Of a stretch of DNA of 64,000 nt, positions 22,186-32,227 are shown piece after piece. The notes beneath the pieces were generated by a model, which searched no databases, was not told the DNA's origin, and was given only the letters and a program-made list of their open reading frames with translations. Each line of letters opens with the position of its first letter. Positions within the stretch are counted from its first letter, which is position 1. The stretch is from Heterohyrax brucei (Eukaryota; Chordata; Mammalia; Hyracoidea; Procaviidae). Both the position numbers and the translations under genes were made by a program. The stretch spans positions 55,272,001-55,336,000 of the forward strand of contig CM053158.1 in assembly GCA_028571685.1 (NCBI GenBank), in the 5' to 3' direction.

Positions 22186-22884
22186 TTTTTTTTTTTTAGA
22201 ATTAGAAACTAATTTGTCTTCTGTTTTCATAGATATACATATATATTTATTTTCAAACAAAAATCTTGGAGGATTATTGACATGAGGAGAGGGGAGGCTG
22301 CAACTAAATAATCCTCAATCACAGAGGAGAGACTTGCTTCTAGTGTTCCCCCAAATCATGTTTAATTGTAGCCAGTGATTGGCTTTGATTTCAGATGACT
22401 TTTTCTCTACACTGATATCTGAGCTTTTGTTCCAGGTTTCACTGATGAAATAATAGCTGGTTTGGTATACCATTGGGACCACATCAGTCTTTATTTCTTT
22501 TCTGGAAATATTTCCTATGGCAAGGTATAACTTCATAAAAAGAAACATGTTAGCCTTCTGATTTTGCTTATAGATAATTCCTGTTTACTGAAAGTTCCAC
22601 TTCCAGGCATGCCCAGAATCACTCTTTTTAGTGATTTTGGCAAAAGTTCTCCCTTCCCTCTCAGCAAATCTAATGGCTCTAGAAAATACATGTGAATCAG
22701 CTTCTGTTTCTATACTCAAAATCAATAATATTACCATTCCTGCCTCCTAATTAAAAAAAAAAAAAAGTACAGTTTAGATGACTCTTTTTGTACTCAGTGG
22801 TCTTATTTTTTTTTTAAAGTTACTAACGTTTATTGAATGATTGCCACTGTACAGATGAGAAAAGTGAGGAAAAGAAACTAAAGG
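22186..22884 (-). pseudogene. Probable processed retrocopy of an unidentified mRNA 3' end
   Basis: An antisense poly(A) (T-run 22186-22197) at the left edge and near-identical flanks tcttcagca (22177-22185) and tcttaagca (22885-22893) suggest L1-type retroposition into the RTE. An antisense AATAAA lies at 22256-22261. The minus strand holds a 77-codon open frame (22315-22548). It does not match any repeat in the window, and I do not recognise the parent. The right part (22750-22884) has extra A and T runs and may be a second insertion. Confidence 0.5.
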
Positions 22885-22920
22885 TCTTAAGCAAAATTTT
22901 CTTATGATATTAATGATACT

Positions 22921-22949
22921 ATTGACATGTGACTCAATGGCAGTGGGTT
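22921..22949 (+). mobile_element. 29-bp SINE tail insertion with 12-bp target duplication
   Basis: The sequence gactcaatggcagtgggtt is a SINE 3' end. It is flanked by identical attaatgatact at 22909-22920 and 22950-22961. This is an extreme 5' truncation. Confidence 0.8.
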
Positions 22950-23060
22950 ATTAATGATACTGTTAGATAATTTCTGCATTCTTTTGGATCACATGGGCAC
23001 ACATAAGTATCTCTTCTAGTCGATTGACCTTCCAGATTTACTCTCAGTCATATAATAATA

Positions 23061-23356
23061 TACATACTTCTACAAGAGGACCAATTAATAGAAATATTAT
23101 TCAAATTTAGGCACCAACCACTGATACCAAAGATGAGGAAACTGAAGATTTTTACTTCTGCAGTCTGATGTTGATCAAACATGCAATCAAACTGTGTTGA
23201 TATTTTCCAGTAATTGGAATGAGAAAGTTGGAAACCAAGAAGGGCTGGTAGCTGGAAAATATAGCTCTGGTCACAGACACAACAGCAGAGATAGAACTTT
23301 GCAAGACCAAGAACTTTTTCATTGCAAATACCTTTTTCCAACAACATAAATAGTAA
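23061..23356 (+). mobile_element. Sense RTE fragment inside antisense RTE (inverted duplicate)
   Basis: It is the reverse complement of about 24230-24480 with only modest divergence. For example, caaatttaggcaccaaccac and ggaatgagaaagttggaaac occur here and, inverted, in the later block. The flanks tataataata (23051-23060) and atatgataataat (23357-23369) look like a decayed target duplication. Confidence 0.85.
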
Positions 23357-24485
23357 TATGATAATAATGAGTGAGCCCTTCCAACACTGCATCCGTTTGT
23401 TGAAACCTCTCAACTGATAGATTCTGTCAATTTCCGGAGCGTTGTTTTTTGCCAAAGCCTTCAGTGCAGCTTGGACTTCTTTCACTAACGCTGTTCCTAT
23501 GCTGCTGAAGTGGTTGAGTGCTGACCAGGTCTTTTTGGTAGAGTGACACTGTATTACTTGTACCTGCTTTTGGTGCTTCCTGTGTCATTCGATATTTTGC
23601 CCATAGGATCTTTCAGGATTGCAACTTAAATCTTGAATGATTTCTTCAGTTCCTTCAGCATGAGAAATGTGTTCCTGCCTTTTAGCTTTCTGATCCCAGC
23701 TCTTTGCACGTTTCATTATAACACTTTACTTTGGCTTCTCAAGCCAGCGTTTGAAATCTTCTGTTCATCTCTTTTACTTCATCATTTCTGCCATTGGCTT
23801 TAGCTATTGTTTATTCAAGAAGAGGTTTCAGAGTTTATATGATATCCATGTTGGTCTTTTCTTCTCTCGTGTCTTTTTAATGACTGTTTGATTTCTTCAT
23901 GTATGATGGCCTTGATACCTTTCTACAAGTCCTCTGGTCTTCAGTCATTAGTATTCAGTGTGTCAAATCTATTGTTGAGACGGTTTCTAAATTCAGGTAG
24001 GGTATACTCAGTGTCGTATTTTGGCTCTTGTGGACTTCTTTCAGTTTTCTTCAGCTTCAGCTCGTACTTGCACAGGATCAGTTGATGGTGTGTTCTGTGG
24101 TGGGCCCCAGGCCTAGTCTTTAGTCTGATAGATAATAGTGAACTTTTCCATTGTCTCTGATTCCACAGATGTACTTGATTTGACAACTGTGTTTTCTTTT
24201 TGGTGAGGTCTACATGTATATTCACTATTCATGTTGTTGGAAAAAAGTATTTGCAATGAAGAGGTTGTTGGTCTTGCAGAGTTCTTTCTGTGGTGTGTGT
24301 ATTTTCCAGCTATCAGCCCTTCTTGGTTTCCAACTTTCTCATTCCAATTACTAGAAAATATCAATGCAGTTTGATTGCATGTTTGATCAATGTCAGACTG
24401 CAGAAGTAGAAACCTTCAGTTTCCTCATCTTTGGTGTTAGTGGTTGGTGCCTAAATTTGAATAATATTTGTATTAACTTGTCTCT

Positions 24486-24535
24486 TTGGTCGCCATGAGT
24501 TGGATCCGACTCAACGGCACTTGGCTTGGCTGGCT
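24486..24535 (+). repeat. SINE tail scrap in RTE
   Basis: The sequences gtcgccatgagttggatccg and actcaacggcacttgg are a SINE 3' tail interrupting the RTE endonuclease region. Confidence 0.7.
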
Positions 24536-24570
24536 TATAGACATGTTTGTTATCGTATTACTGAGAGTTT

Positions 24571-26159
24571 TTTTTTTTTTAATTTTTATTTGACATGACT
24601 GAGTGAAAATGTACATTGACGTATAAATTTACATGCCCACCTATATGCAGCTTCCACTGCTCTCCCTGTCTGGTGACAGCACACTATTCCTCTCTGCTCC
24701 ATACATGTCTCATCCTCCCAAAAGCCTCCTTTCCCCTCCTCTCCACCCACTCTCCTTCTTCCAGCCAGAGGTCAGCAGGATGATATCCTATAGATGTATA
24801 GAACCATTAAGTGCTTCCAATATATGGTCACTCTGCATTGCCAAGTCCAATCCATTCCTGTCCAAAGAGTGGATCTTTGTTATAATTTATGGGAAAGGGC
24901 AGCATCAGGGCAGGGGGCCATGCTCTCAGAGGAACCCCAAAACCACTGGACCATCAACTGAGGTCTTTTAGTGGAGATCTCATGATGCACCCCTTTTTAT
25001 TCTTGTGTTGCCGGTGAGACTCCTCTCTGTGAGCTCCATCGTGACTATCACTGGTGGTGGCCGGGCACCATCCAGTTCTTCTGGTCCCAAGTCGATGTAG
25101 GCACCTACTCTTGTGGGTCTCTCTGTCTTCTTGGTTGTCTTTACCGCATGCCATTTTGGCCCTCGGTGAGCATCCATTCCTGCTGAGTTGGGATCATTTG
25201 CTGTGTCCTCGGATGGCAGCTTGGCAGCTTTTAAGACCCCAGATGCCACTCACCAATGTGGGGTGCAGAGAACCCTCTCAGCAAAACACTAGTTGTGCCA
25301 ATTGGCCTGGAATTTGCCTAAGAGCATGGTCTCCTGCCCCGCGCCCCAGCTACTCTATCCTTGCAGTATTGAGTTAAGATGGAAGGAGTACTCAAGTTAT
25401 GCTGAAGTCCACTTAATGTTGTTCTTGTTCCTAATGTGTGCTGTCACCGCTTTCTCCCAACTAGATTTCTAGTAACTATCTAAACTAAACCCTTCCCCCG
25501 TCACCCTCCCTCCCTCCCTTCCCTTGCAGCTGTCAAAGAGTCTTTTCGTCTATACACAAGTCTGTTTTTGAGATCTTATCGTAGAGGTCTCATACAATAT
25601 TTGTCCTTTTGTCGCTGACTACATTCACTCAACATAATGTCTTCCAGTTGAAACCAGGTTAGGTGATGTTTCCTGGAATCATCGTTATTCTTTATCATTG
25701 CATAGTGCTCCATTGAGTATATGTACCATAGTTTACCTATCCATTCTTCTATTGTTGGGCATCGGGGTTGATTCCATCTTTTTGCTATTGTGGACTGTGC
25801 TGCGGTAAACATTCTTGTGCATGTGTCTGTTGGTGTGAAAGGCCTTGAATCTGTAGGATATATTCCAAGTAGTGGAATTACTGGGTCAAATATCCATTTT
25901 TTTAAGGAAGCGCCAGATTGCCTTCCAAAGAGGCTGGGCCATTTTGCAATCCCACCAACAGTGTAGGAGGGTTCCGCTTTCTTCACAGCCTCTCCAGCAT
26001 TTGTTGTTTTGTGTTTTCTGGATCATGGCCAATCTTGTTGGGGTGAGATGCTATCTCATTGTTGTCTTGATTTGAATTTGTTTAATAACTAAAGATCGTG
26101 AACATGTCCGCATTTATTTTTTGGCTGCCTGGATCTCCTCTTTAGTGAAGTGTCTGTCC
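24571..26159 (-). mobile_element. 5'-truncated L1 inserted in RTE, exact target duplication
   Basis: An antisense poly(A) and AATAAA (24585-24590) are followed by a complete 3' UTR and the end of ORF2. It is bounded by identical ttactgagagttt at 24558-24570 and 26160-26172. The preserved duplication and close match to 1-950 and to the nested tail at 1527 mark it as one of the youngest elements in the window. Confidence 0.96.
25576..26159 (-). pseudogene. L1 ORF2 C-terminal fragment
   Basis: A continuous minus-strand frame (25576-25986) carries WIFDPVIPLLGIYPTDS, DTCTRMFTAAQSTIAKRWNQ and QRQKDKYCMRPLR before TAA (25576-25578). This is the canonical L1 ORF2p carboxy end. The cysteine-rich part continues to 26150 in another frame. 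The 5' truncation point is 26159. Confidence 0.93.
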
Positions 26160-26593
26160 TTACTGAGAGTTTTATACCTCAGGACAGATCTTGAAATGTT
26201 CTTTTAAACAATGAATGCAACACCATTTCTCAAGTTGCCATTCCCAGCATAGCAGACCGTATGCTTTTGTGATTCAAAATGGCCAATACCATTTTAGTGC
26301 ACTCATGCCTAGGATATTGATATTTGTGTGTTCCATTTCATTTTTGATGAAGTCTCAGTTTTCCTAGATTCTTGCTTCATACATTCCATGTTTTGATTAT
26401 TAATGAATGTTTGCAGCTGTTCTCATTTTCAGTCATGCCACATCTGCACAGAAAGGTCCTGAAAGCTTCCCTCCAGTCACATCGTTAAGGTCGACTCTGC
26501 TTTGAGGAGTCAGCTCTTCTCTAGTCATCTTTTGCATGCCTTCCAGCCTAGGGGGCTCATCTCCCAGTGCTGTATCAGACAGTGTTTTGCTAT

Positions 26594-26905
26594 GACATAG
26601 ATGAACTTTGAAAACATTATGCTGAATAAAATACATCCATCATGAAAGGATGAATATTGTATGAAATATCCAAAATAGGTGAGCATGTAGCTACCAAGGT
26701 TTATTTGTAGCTACTAGAGATGGAAGGGAAGGGGAAAAGGGGACTCACTCTGTAGGGAACAGTGAGCTTCTGTTAAGAGTGATGGAAAAATATGGAACCA
26801 GGTTGTGGTGATGGTTGCATGTGATGAATGTAATTGATGTTACTGAATTGTATATGGCAAAAATGTTGAAATGCATTATTGCCTGTAGATATACTTATCA
26901 CCATA
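26594..26905 (+). repeat. Old L1 3' UTR, sense
   Basis: The phrases gaactttgaaaacattatgc, tgtggtgatggttgcatgtg and tgaattgtatatggc follow the widely shared old L1M 3' UTR ('aaccttgaaaacattatgct ... gtggtgatggttgcacaac ... tgaattgtacac'). It abuts the truncated 5' side of the RTE. Confidence 0.8.
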
Positions 26906-27013
26906 AAACACATGTAGGTTCTGATTCAGGAGTAGAGCTTCAGATTCTTCATTTTTGATGGGCTCCTAGGTGATGCCGATGAGACCTCATTTAATACCGC
27001 AAGACATTAAGAC

Positions 27014-27417
27014 AGGGTTAGCAAACTTTCTCTTTGAAGGGTGCCACCTAAAAAAACCCGCTGCTGTTGAGTTGATTCCCAGTCATAGTGACCCTATAAG
27101 ACAGAGTAGAACTGCCCCCTGGAATTTCAAAGGAGCACCTGGTAGATTTGAACTGCCGACCTTTTTGTCAGCAGCTGTAGCATTTAACCAGTACAATGCT
27201 AGGGGTTCCTTTTAAAGGGTGAGAGAGTAAAAACCTTAAGCTTTGCTGTTCCATGTGGACTCAGTCACAACTACTGTGCTAGGTCATTATAGCACAAAAG
27301 TGGCCATTGATAGTATTGAGCAAAAGGGTGTGACTGTGATCCAATAAAAATTTATTTACCAAAACAGATGGCCCTTTGGGTTTGGCCTGCAGCCATAATA
27401 CCAGTCTCTGCATTAGA
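27014..27417. mobile_element. hAT-like non-autonomous DNA transposon, split by SINE
   Basis: The left end (cagggttagcaaactttctc), the middle (gtgatccaataaaaatttat) and the right end (ggcctgcagccataatacca) follow a mammal-wide MER-type element. The family name is uncertain. The SINE at 27046-27214 interrupts it. Confidence 0.65.
27046..27214 (-). mobile_element. SINE nested in DNA transposon
   Basis: Antisense copy (ctgctgttgagttgattccc ... catttaaccagtacaatgct). The flanks tttgaagggtg (left) and tttaaagggtg (right) look like a slightly decayed target duplication. Confidence 0.88.
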
Positions 27418-27518
27418 GGATTATACCATGCATTATCACTGTTCTTAAGGATTATTTAATACTTTGCACATGACAGTTTGTTGCGTGCTTTGTTTGATTG
27501 ACTGCTCCTGGCATAAGA

Positions 27519-27724
27519 CACACAGAAGCCCTGGGTAGCTCAATGGCTGAGTGCTTGCTTGATAACTGAAAGGTTGGTAAATTGGTCCCACCCAGTGGCT
27601 CCATGAGAGAAAGACCTGGCAGTCTGCTTCCAAAAAGGCTATAGCCTAGAAAACCCGTACGGCAGTTCTGCTCTGTCAAATGGGGTCATTATGAATCAGA
27701 ATTGACTCCGTGGTATCCACCAAC
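27519..27724 (+). mobile_element. tRNA/RTE-type SINE (long form)
   Basis: Sense copy: head gaagccctgggtagctcaat, middle tgagagaaagacctggcagt, tail attgactccgtggtatccac. Confidence 0.9.
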
Positions 27725-27756
27725 ATAATACACATGATACCTTGTACACTGTATAT

Positions 27757-27779
27757 GTGTGTGTGTGTGTGTGCGTGCA
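27757..27779. repeat. (TG)n microsatellite
   Basis: Short TG/TGCG run at the right flank of the SINE. Confidence 0.9.
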
Positions 27780-27784
27780 TGAAT

Positions 27785-27930
27785 ATGAGAATCAAAGATA
27801 TGGGAGATTAAGGAACTTTCCTAAGGATGCACGGCTGTCAGTTGGTAGAGTCAAGACTTGAACCCTGACTTTTGATGTAATCTGAGTGTCTTCTGTATTA
27901 CACAGAGTTGATGCCATAATTCTTGTTTTG
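27785..27930 (-). repeat. MIR fragment, antisense
   Basis: The phrases gattaaggaactttcctaag, cacggctgtcagttggtaga and acttgaaccctgactttt match the antisense MIR core ('gttaagtaacttgcccaagg ... agctagtaagtggc ... attcgaacccagg'). Confidence 0.75.
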
Positions 27931-27954
27931 GAAATAACTTTTCTTTTGAAGGAC

Positions 27955-28066
27955 TACTAGAATGTGAGCTCCATGAGGGTAGGAATTTTTCTATTTAGTT
28001 TTCCCACAATGCCTAGAACAGTGCCTGGAACATAGTAGATGCGTAATAAATATTTGTTGAATGAAA
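27955..28066 (+). repeat. L2 3' end
   Basis: Clear L2 terminus: gaatgtgagctccatgaggg, aacagtgcctggaacatagt, aataaatatttgttgaatga. Confidence 0.88.
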
Positions 28067-28284
28067 GTTTTTTTCATAATTTCCCGCTTACAATGGTAGT
28101 GCTTTTCTAAGCATAAATTTCAGACATGCAGCCAAGTATACAATTAATGAGCCTGATAGTAAATAAGTCCTTGCATTCAAATTTTCCTGCATCAAAGATC
28201 CTTCATATTTAGCAGTTCATAAAACTGGTTGATAAATATCATTTACAGGGATCTAAATAATTACTTTATGGTCATACAGAGATT

Positions 28285-28642
28285 GCTGTTAGCTGTCACC
28301 AAGTTGGTCTGACTCATGGTAACCCCGTGAACAAAGAAACTAAAAGTCCCCTGGTCCCGCACCGTCTTCACGATGGCTGTGCTCCAGTCCTTTGTTGCAG
28401 CCCTGGGTATTTTGAGTGACTTCTCACCTGGGGCAGGGGTCATCTTTCAACATGATATTGGACAGTGTTCTCTTGTGATCTAGAAGGTTTTCACTGGCTA
28501 ATTTTAGGAGGTGGATCACCAGATCTTTCTTCTTAGTCTGTCTTAATCTGGAAGCTCTGCTGAAACTGTCTGCTGGTATTTGAAGTATTGCTGACAGATT
28601 TTCCATCATTCTAGCAAAATGCAAACCACCACAAACTGAGAC
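28285..28642 (-). mobile_element. Non-autonomous RTE derivative (RTE-N type)
   Basis: The left part is an RTE-like 3' end (gctgtcaccaagttggtctg, cctggtcccgcaccgtcttc). It is joined directly to an RTE 5' end (gaaggttttcactggctaat, cttagtctgtcttaatctgg), as at 13240-13440. The whole coding region is deleted, and at ~355 bp it keeps both termini. Relatives are at 41713, 44430 and 53851. Confidence 0.85.
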
Positions 28643-29454
28643 AGTGGTGGAAACAGGGACTCCTTTTAATTTTAAGCCTTTACTCTCTTCTCAGATTAGG
28701 TCACATTGGAATAAAGCTGCGTTCTGTCAGATCTTCATGATTGGAGGAACTAAGGATTAATGTTGGGTCAGGAGATTGCCAACAAAGCTCTTCTAGAACA
28801 GACGTAGTTCTGTTCTCATGTTACCTGCCAGATGAAGGAGCCTGATGGGAAGCAAATCTCTGTAACGAGATTTTAAAAATGAAATCCACAGACCTTGCTA
28901 AGTAACAGCATTGTATATTATCAGAAAATGCACAAATTTGCGTGTACTACTTTTCACACAAAATGAAAGGCGATTTTATGGATGCGTTTAAAGAAGCACA
29001 GTTTTAACGGGAAACCCGTGAAGAAGATGGATATAATGGCCGTCGTGCAAGGTCATGTGCTGAAGTGGCTGAGACCCCGGCTTTTGATCTTTGGAGGCAA
29101 GAGAGAAGGCTGCGCTCTTGAACCACAAGGAGCCTTGCTCAAGACCGCGTATGGATTTCTTTCTCGTTTCTGAGCCATCTTCCCCCAGTGACCTAATTAT
29201 GTCACCTGTAAGCCTGGCAACTTTGTGTCTATGCAAGACTAAGACACAACATCTGGGCTTTGTAGTGAAATTTCTCACACAGTATATTTTCTTTCTCCAG
29301 TTGAGCAGCTAACTAACCTGCCTAGTGTACCTCAGATAGACTAATTGCAACTTGAAAATTTCAGAGTTTACTTATGATATTTACTATTTATCATTCCTTC
29401 CAGCAGCCAGCCAGGAAGGATGAAATGCATTTGTTTCTATTATGTGCAGCTACC
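28643..29454. other. Unassigned sequence
   Basis: No named repeat. The plus-strand frame 28982-29173 (63 aa) has no recognisable domain and no convincing splice context. Confidence 0.4.
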
Positions 29455-30424
29455 TCATTCATTCATTCATTCTTTCAACAAATATTTGGATTGTAATTGC
29501 AAGTCAGGTGCTGTTTTTGTTCTAGGCAAACAAAATTCTTGTCCCAAGGAGCTTTCATGCTAATGAGTGGAGACAGTGAAGAAACTCCTCCTAAACATAC
29601 AATGGTGAGGGGTTCTACAGAGACTAAATGACATAGAGTCTGGGGTTTGGGGCACAGGTGGGTATGAGGGTACATATTTTAAACAGGGCCACCAGGGAAG
29701 GCCTTTGTAGGTGATGTAGCCGCCCTTGTAAGCCCTAGGAGCAATTGTGCTCGCTCCTTTAGGGTCACTATGAGTCCACAGCAATGGGTGTTCACGTGGG
29801 GACCTGAGTATAACTAGGCTCAAAGTGTTCCAGGTGTGGGAGACAGCAGCTGCAAAGGCCATGAGGGAGGCGGGAACAGGAGCTGGGTGGTTAGCCCAGA
29901 GAGACGATGGAGGGACTGTTGTACTCCCCACTGCTGGTGACTCAGTAGACAGCATTGGGCCTCGTAGGCCATTGTGAAGACCAGCTTTTACCTCCTGTGA
30001 GATGCAAGATGTTGAAGGGCCCTCAACAGGAGTCCTAATGGTACAGCAGTAAGTGCTTGGCTGCTAAGACAAAGGTTGGTGATTTGAACCCACCCAGTGG
30101 CTCTATGTGGGGAAAGACCTAACAGTCTGCGTCTGCAAAGATTACAGCCTGGGAAACTTTGTGGGGTGGCTCTTCTTTGTAACACGGGGTCACTGTAAGT
30201 CAGCATCACACAACAGCACCCAGCAACAATGAGCAGGGGAATGATGTTAACCTGATGCATTTCAGACTGGTTGGTGTGCTAATATGTAGGAGGGAAGAGG
30301 AGAGGCAGGAGACCAGTTAGGAGGCTGTTGGAATCATCCTGGTAGGAAATGAGGGTGGCTTGGAAAAGGACAGTAGCAGTGGAGGTGGTAAAAACTGATG
30401 GCCAGAAGCAAAACCCCCAATACC
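29455..30424. repeat. Old mammal-wide repeat (probably antisense L2-related)
   Basis: It opens with (attc)n and caacaaatatttggattgta. It then shows cccaaggagctttcatgcta, accagggaaggcctttgtag, ctgcaaaggccatgaggg and ggccattgtgaaga, and resumes after a SINE with gaccagttaggaggctgttg. This is a well-known mammalian repeat phrase set, but I am unsure of its formal family name. Confidence 0.65.
30025..30232 (+). mobile_element. SINE (long form) nested in old repeat
   Basis: Sense copy: head caggagtcctaatggtacag, middle ggggaaagacctaacagtct, tail caacagcacccagcaacaat. Confidence 0.9.
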
Positions 30425-30427
30425 AGA

Positions 30428-31135
30428 AGTCAAACCCCTTGATGTGACGTTGATACCACTCATGGTAAGCCCATATGTTACAGAGTTGAATTGTCTCCTG
30501 GGATTCTGTCATAGTCATCTAGTGCTGCTATAACAGAGACACCACAGATGGATGGCTTTAACAGAGAGAAATTTCTTCTGTCACACTCCAGAAGGCTCCA
30601 AGTCCAAATTCAGGGCATAAGCTTCAGGGGAAAGCTTTCTCTCTTGGCTCTGAAGGAAGGTCCTTGTGCTCAGTCTTCCCTGGACTGGGAGTTTCTGAGA
30701 CGCAGGGACCCCAGGCGCTTTTCAAAGGATGTACTCTGTTCCTGGCACTGCTTCTTGGTGGTACGAGTTACCCAGATCTCCCTGCTGCTAGCTTCTTTTA
30801 TATCGAAGAGTTTGTCTCAAAGCACAGTACATTCTAAAGGCTGAGTCCTGCGTACACACACAGTTGCTGCCCATCCACGTTCATTAACATCACAGAGGCA
30901 GGATTTACAACTTGGAGGAGCATCACACAATATCAGGAATCATGGCCTAAACCAAATGGCTACACAGATGCTTTGGGGGGGGCGGGGCACAATTCAGTCT
31001 GTGTCAGGTTGTCTTGGCCTAAGCTTTATGGGAACATTTTGCCAGGCCTTTCTGCCATGGTGCCACTGACCGAGTTCAAACTGCCGATCTTTATTTAGTT
31101 CAGTGGCTGAGCACAAACTGTTTGTGCCCAGCTGG
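30428..31135 (-). mobile_element. SINE split by an LTR
   Basis: The tail half (30428-30507: gatgtgacgttgataccact) and the head half (31009-31135: tttatgggaacattttgcca ... cactgaccgagttcaaactg) join into one antisense long-form SINE once the LTR at 30508-31008 is removed. Confidence 0.8.
30508..31008 (-). mobile_element. Solo LTR (MaLR/ERVL-like) inside a SINE
   Basis: It starts tgtcatagtcatctagtgct and ends gggcacaattcagtctgtgt, close to its termini. It is antisense to the family seen intact at 42483. No internal retroviral sequence remains, so it is a recombined solo LTR. The G-rich run near 30975 lies at the 5' part of the LTR. Confidence 0.82.
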
Positions 31136-31242
31136 GAACTGAGAACTGATTAGATAGTGAAAATAAAGCCATCGTAATTGTGCTGACGGATCACATACAG
31201 ACTGTAAGAGAAAGAGAGGTGTGGAGGATGATCCCATTGTTT

Positions 31243-31840
31243 TCACCTTGTGTGCTGTCGGGATGGATTGTTGTCTCTAAGACGGGAAGTGTGCAGAAGG
31301 AAAGGGTGTGTGGGAAGTGTTGCCGGCACCCTGGCTGCCGTCCGGTCCCTCGTGGCAACTGGCAGCCGTGTAAACCCCGCTCTGGGAACCGCGGCGACGG
31401 GGGCAGCAGCCTTATCCCTGATGAGGTCACCGACAGGTGCGCACCAGGATCTGCCTGCCTGTCGGATGCCCGAGAAATCCAGTTGGAAGAAAGCTAGTGA
31501 GGGCAAGGCTTTATTATCCAATTTTGCGAAATCCGGCACACAGACCTCGAAGTAGAGAGGCCAGGGCCTGTGAAAACAGTTCCTTGCAAGTCTTTTATCG
31601 CCTAACTCGCAAGTTCCCCATTGGCTGAGTACTGTGGGGGTCAACAGTCTTTCCCGGATGTCACACAGGTCTTCCCTGTCAAGGTTACATTCCCGGAAAA
31701 GTGTTTTCCCCCTTTTCTCCCATCCTCCCTAATTCATTCTGTTTGCGGATACATTCCCTGGGTATGTGGGCTTTGTGTTCTGGGTCAGCTAGTAACTTCT
31801 TACCCTAGCCTTTGTTCCCCTTATTTTGAAGATTGACCGT
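31243..31840 (-). mobile_element. Probable ERV solo LTR with promoter motifs, antisense
   Basis: Read on the minus strand, it has a CCAAT box (agccaatgg, around 31618-31626), then a TATA-like gataaaaga about 25-30 bp downstream, and a polyadenylation signal aataaagcc (around 31509-31517). It then has a CpG-rich U5-like segment ending near cccgacagcacaca (about 31246). The order fits U3-R-U5. Limits are approximate and I found no target duplication. CpG density is higher than in neighbouring repeats. Open frames on both strands (for example 31243-31644) follow from the GC content. Confidence 0.65.
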
Positions 31841-32227
31841 TTTGAAATTTATTTCTTACGAATAGAAATGGAAATCCAGAGTTTGATTCGGGAATTATTA
31901 AATGGAAGTACCTGTTAGCTACTCAAATGGAGAGGTCAGGAAGGCACTTGGGTACATGGCGGTGAGGACCAGGTAGAAGACGGAGCAGGACTGTTGATAG
32001 TGAGAGTGGCAGCGGTTAGCATCCTGTACCTGTTACGTGGGTTGGGTGGCCACAATAAATACTGTTCTTTTTTCAACTCTGAAATTAGAGCCAATTGATA
32101 AATTAACACAAGAGCTATACAGATGGAAAATGGAAACCCGAGCTTTGTTGTTGACATTAGCAAGTTTAGAAAATGTAGCTTTGGATACATGGCAGAGTGA
32201 ACTTGCTTATACTTTATTTATTTTGTA
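31841..32227. other. Mostly unassigned; short old-repeat segment
   Basis: About 31920-31990 (actcaaatggagaggtcagg, aaggcacttgggtacatgg) continues the phrase set of the 29455 old repeat. The plus frame 32037-32228 has no recognised domain. Confidence 0.4.

Larger units (their letters stand above)
20545..26593 (-). mobile_element. Second antisense RTE LINE, split by many insertions
   Basis: Collinear blocks with the 10130-13440 RTE occur at 20545-20845, 21311-22185, 22885-23060, 23357-24485 and 26173-26593. The RT box reads FADD (21748-21759), so the active site survives here although the frame is broken. Between the blocks lie an LTR, a probable retrocopy, a 29-bp SINE scrap, an inverted RTE piece, a SINE tail and a 1.6-kb L1. 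The 5' end is missing beyond 26593, where an old L1 3' UTR begins. Confidence 0.9.

Noticed and set aside
31180..31644. GC-rich open frames, up to 133 codons, on both strands
   Set aside because: They overlap a probable LTR. GC-rich sequence has few stops by chance, and no domain is visible.
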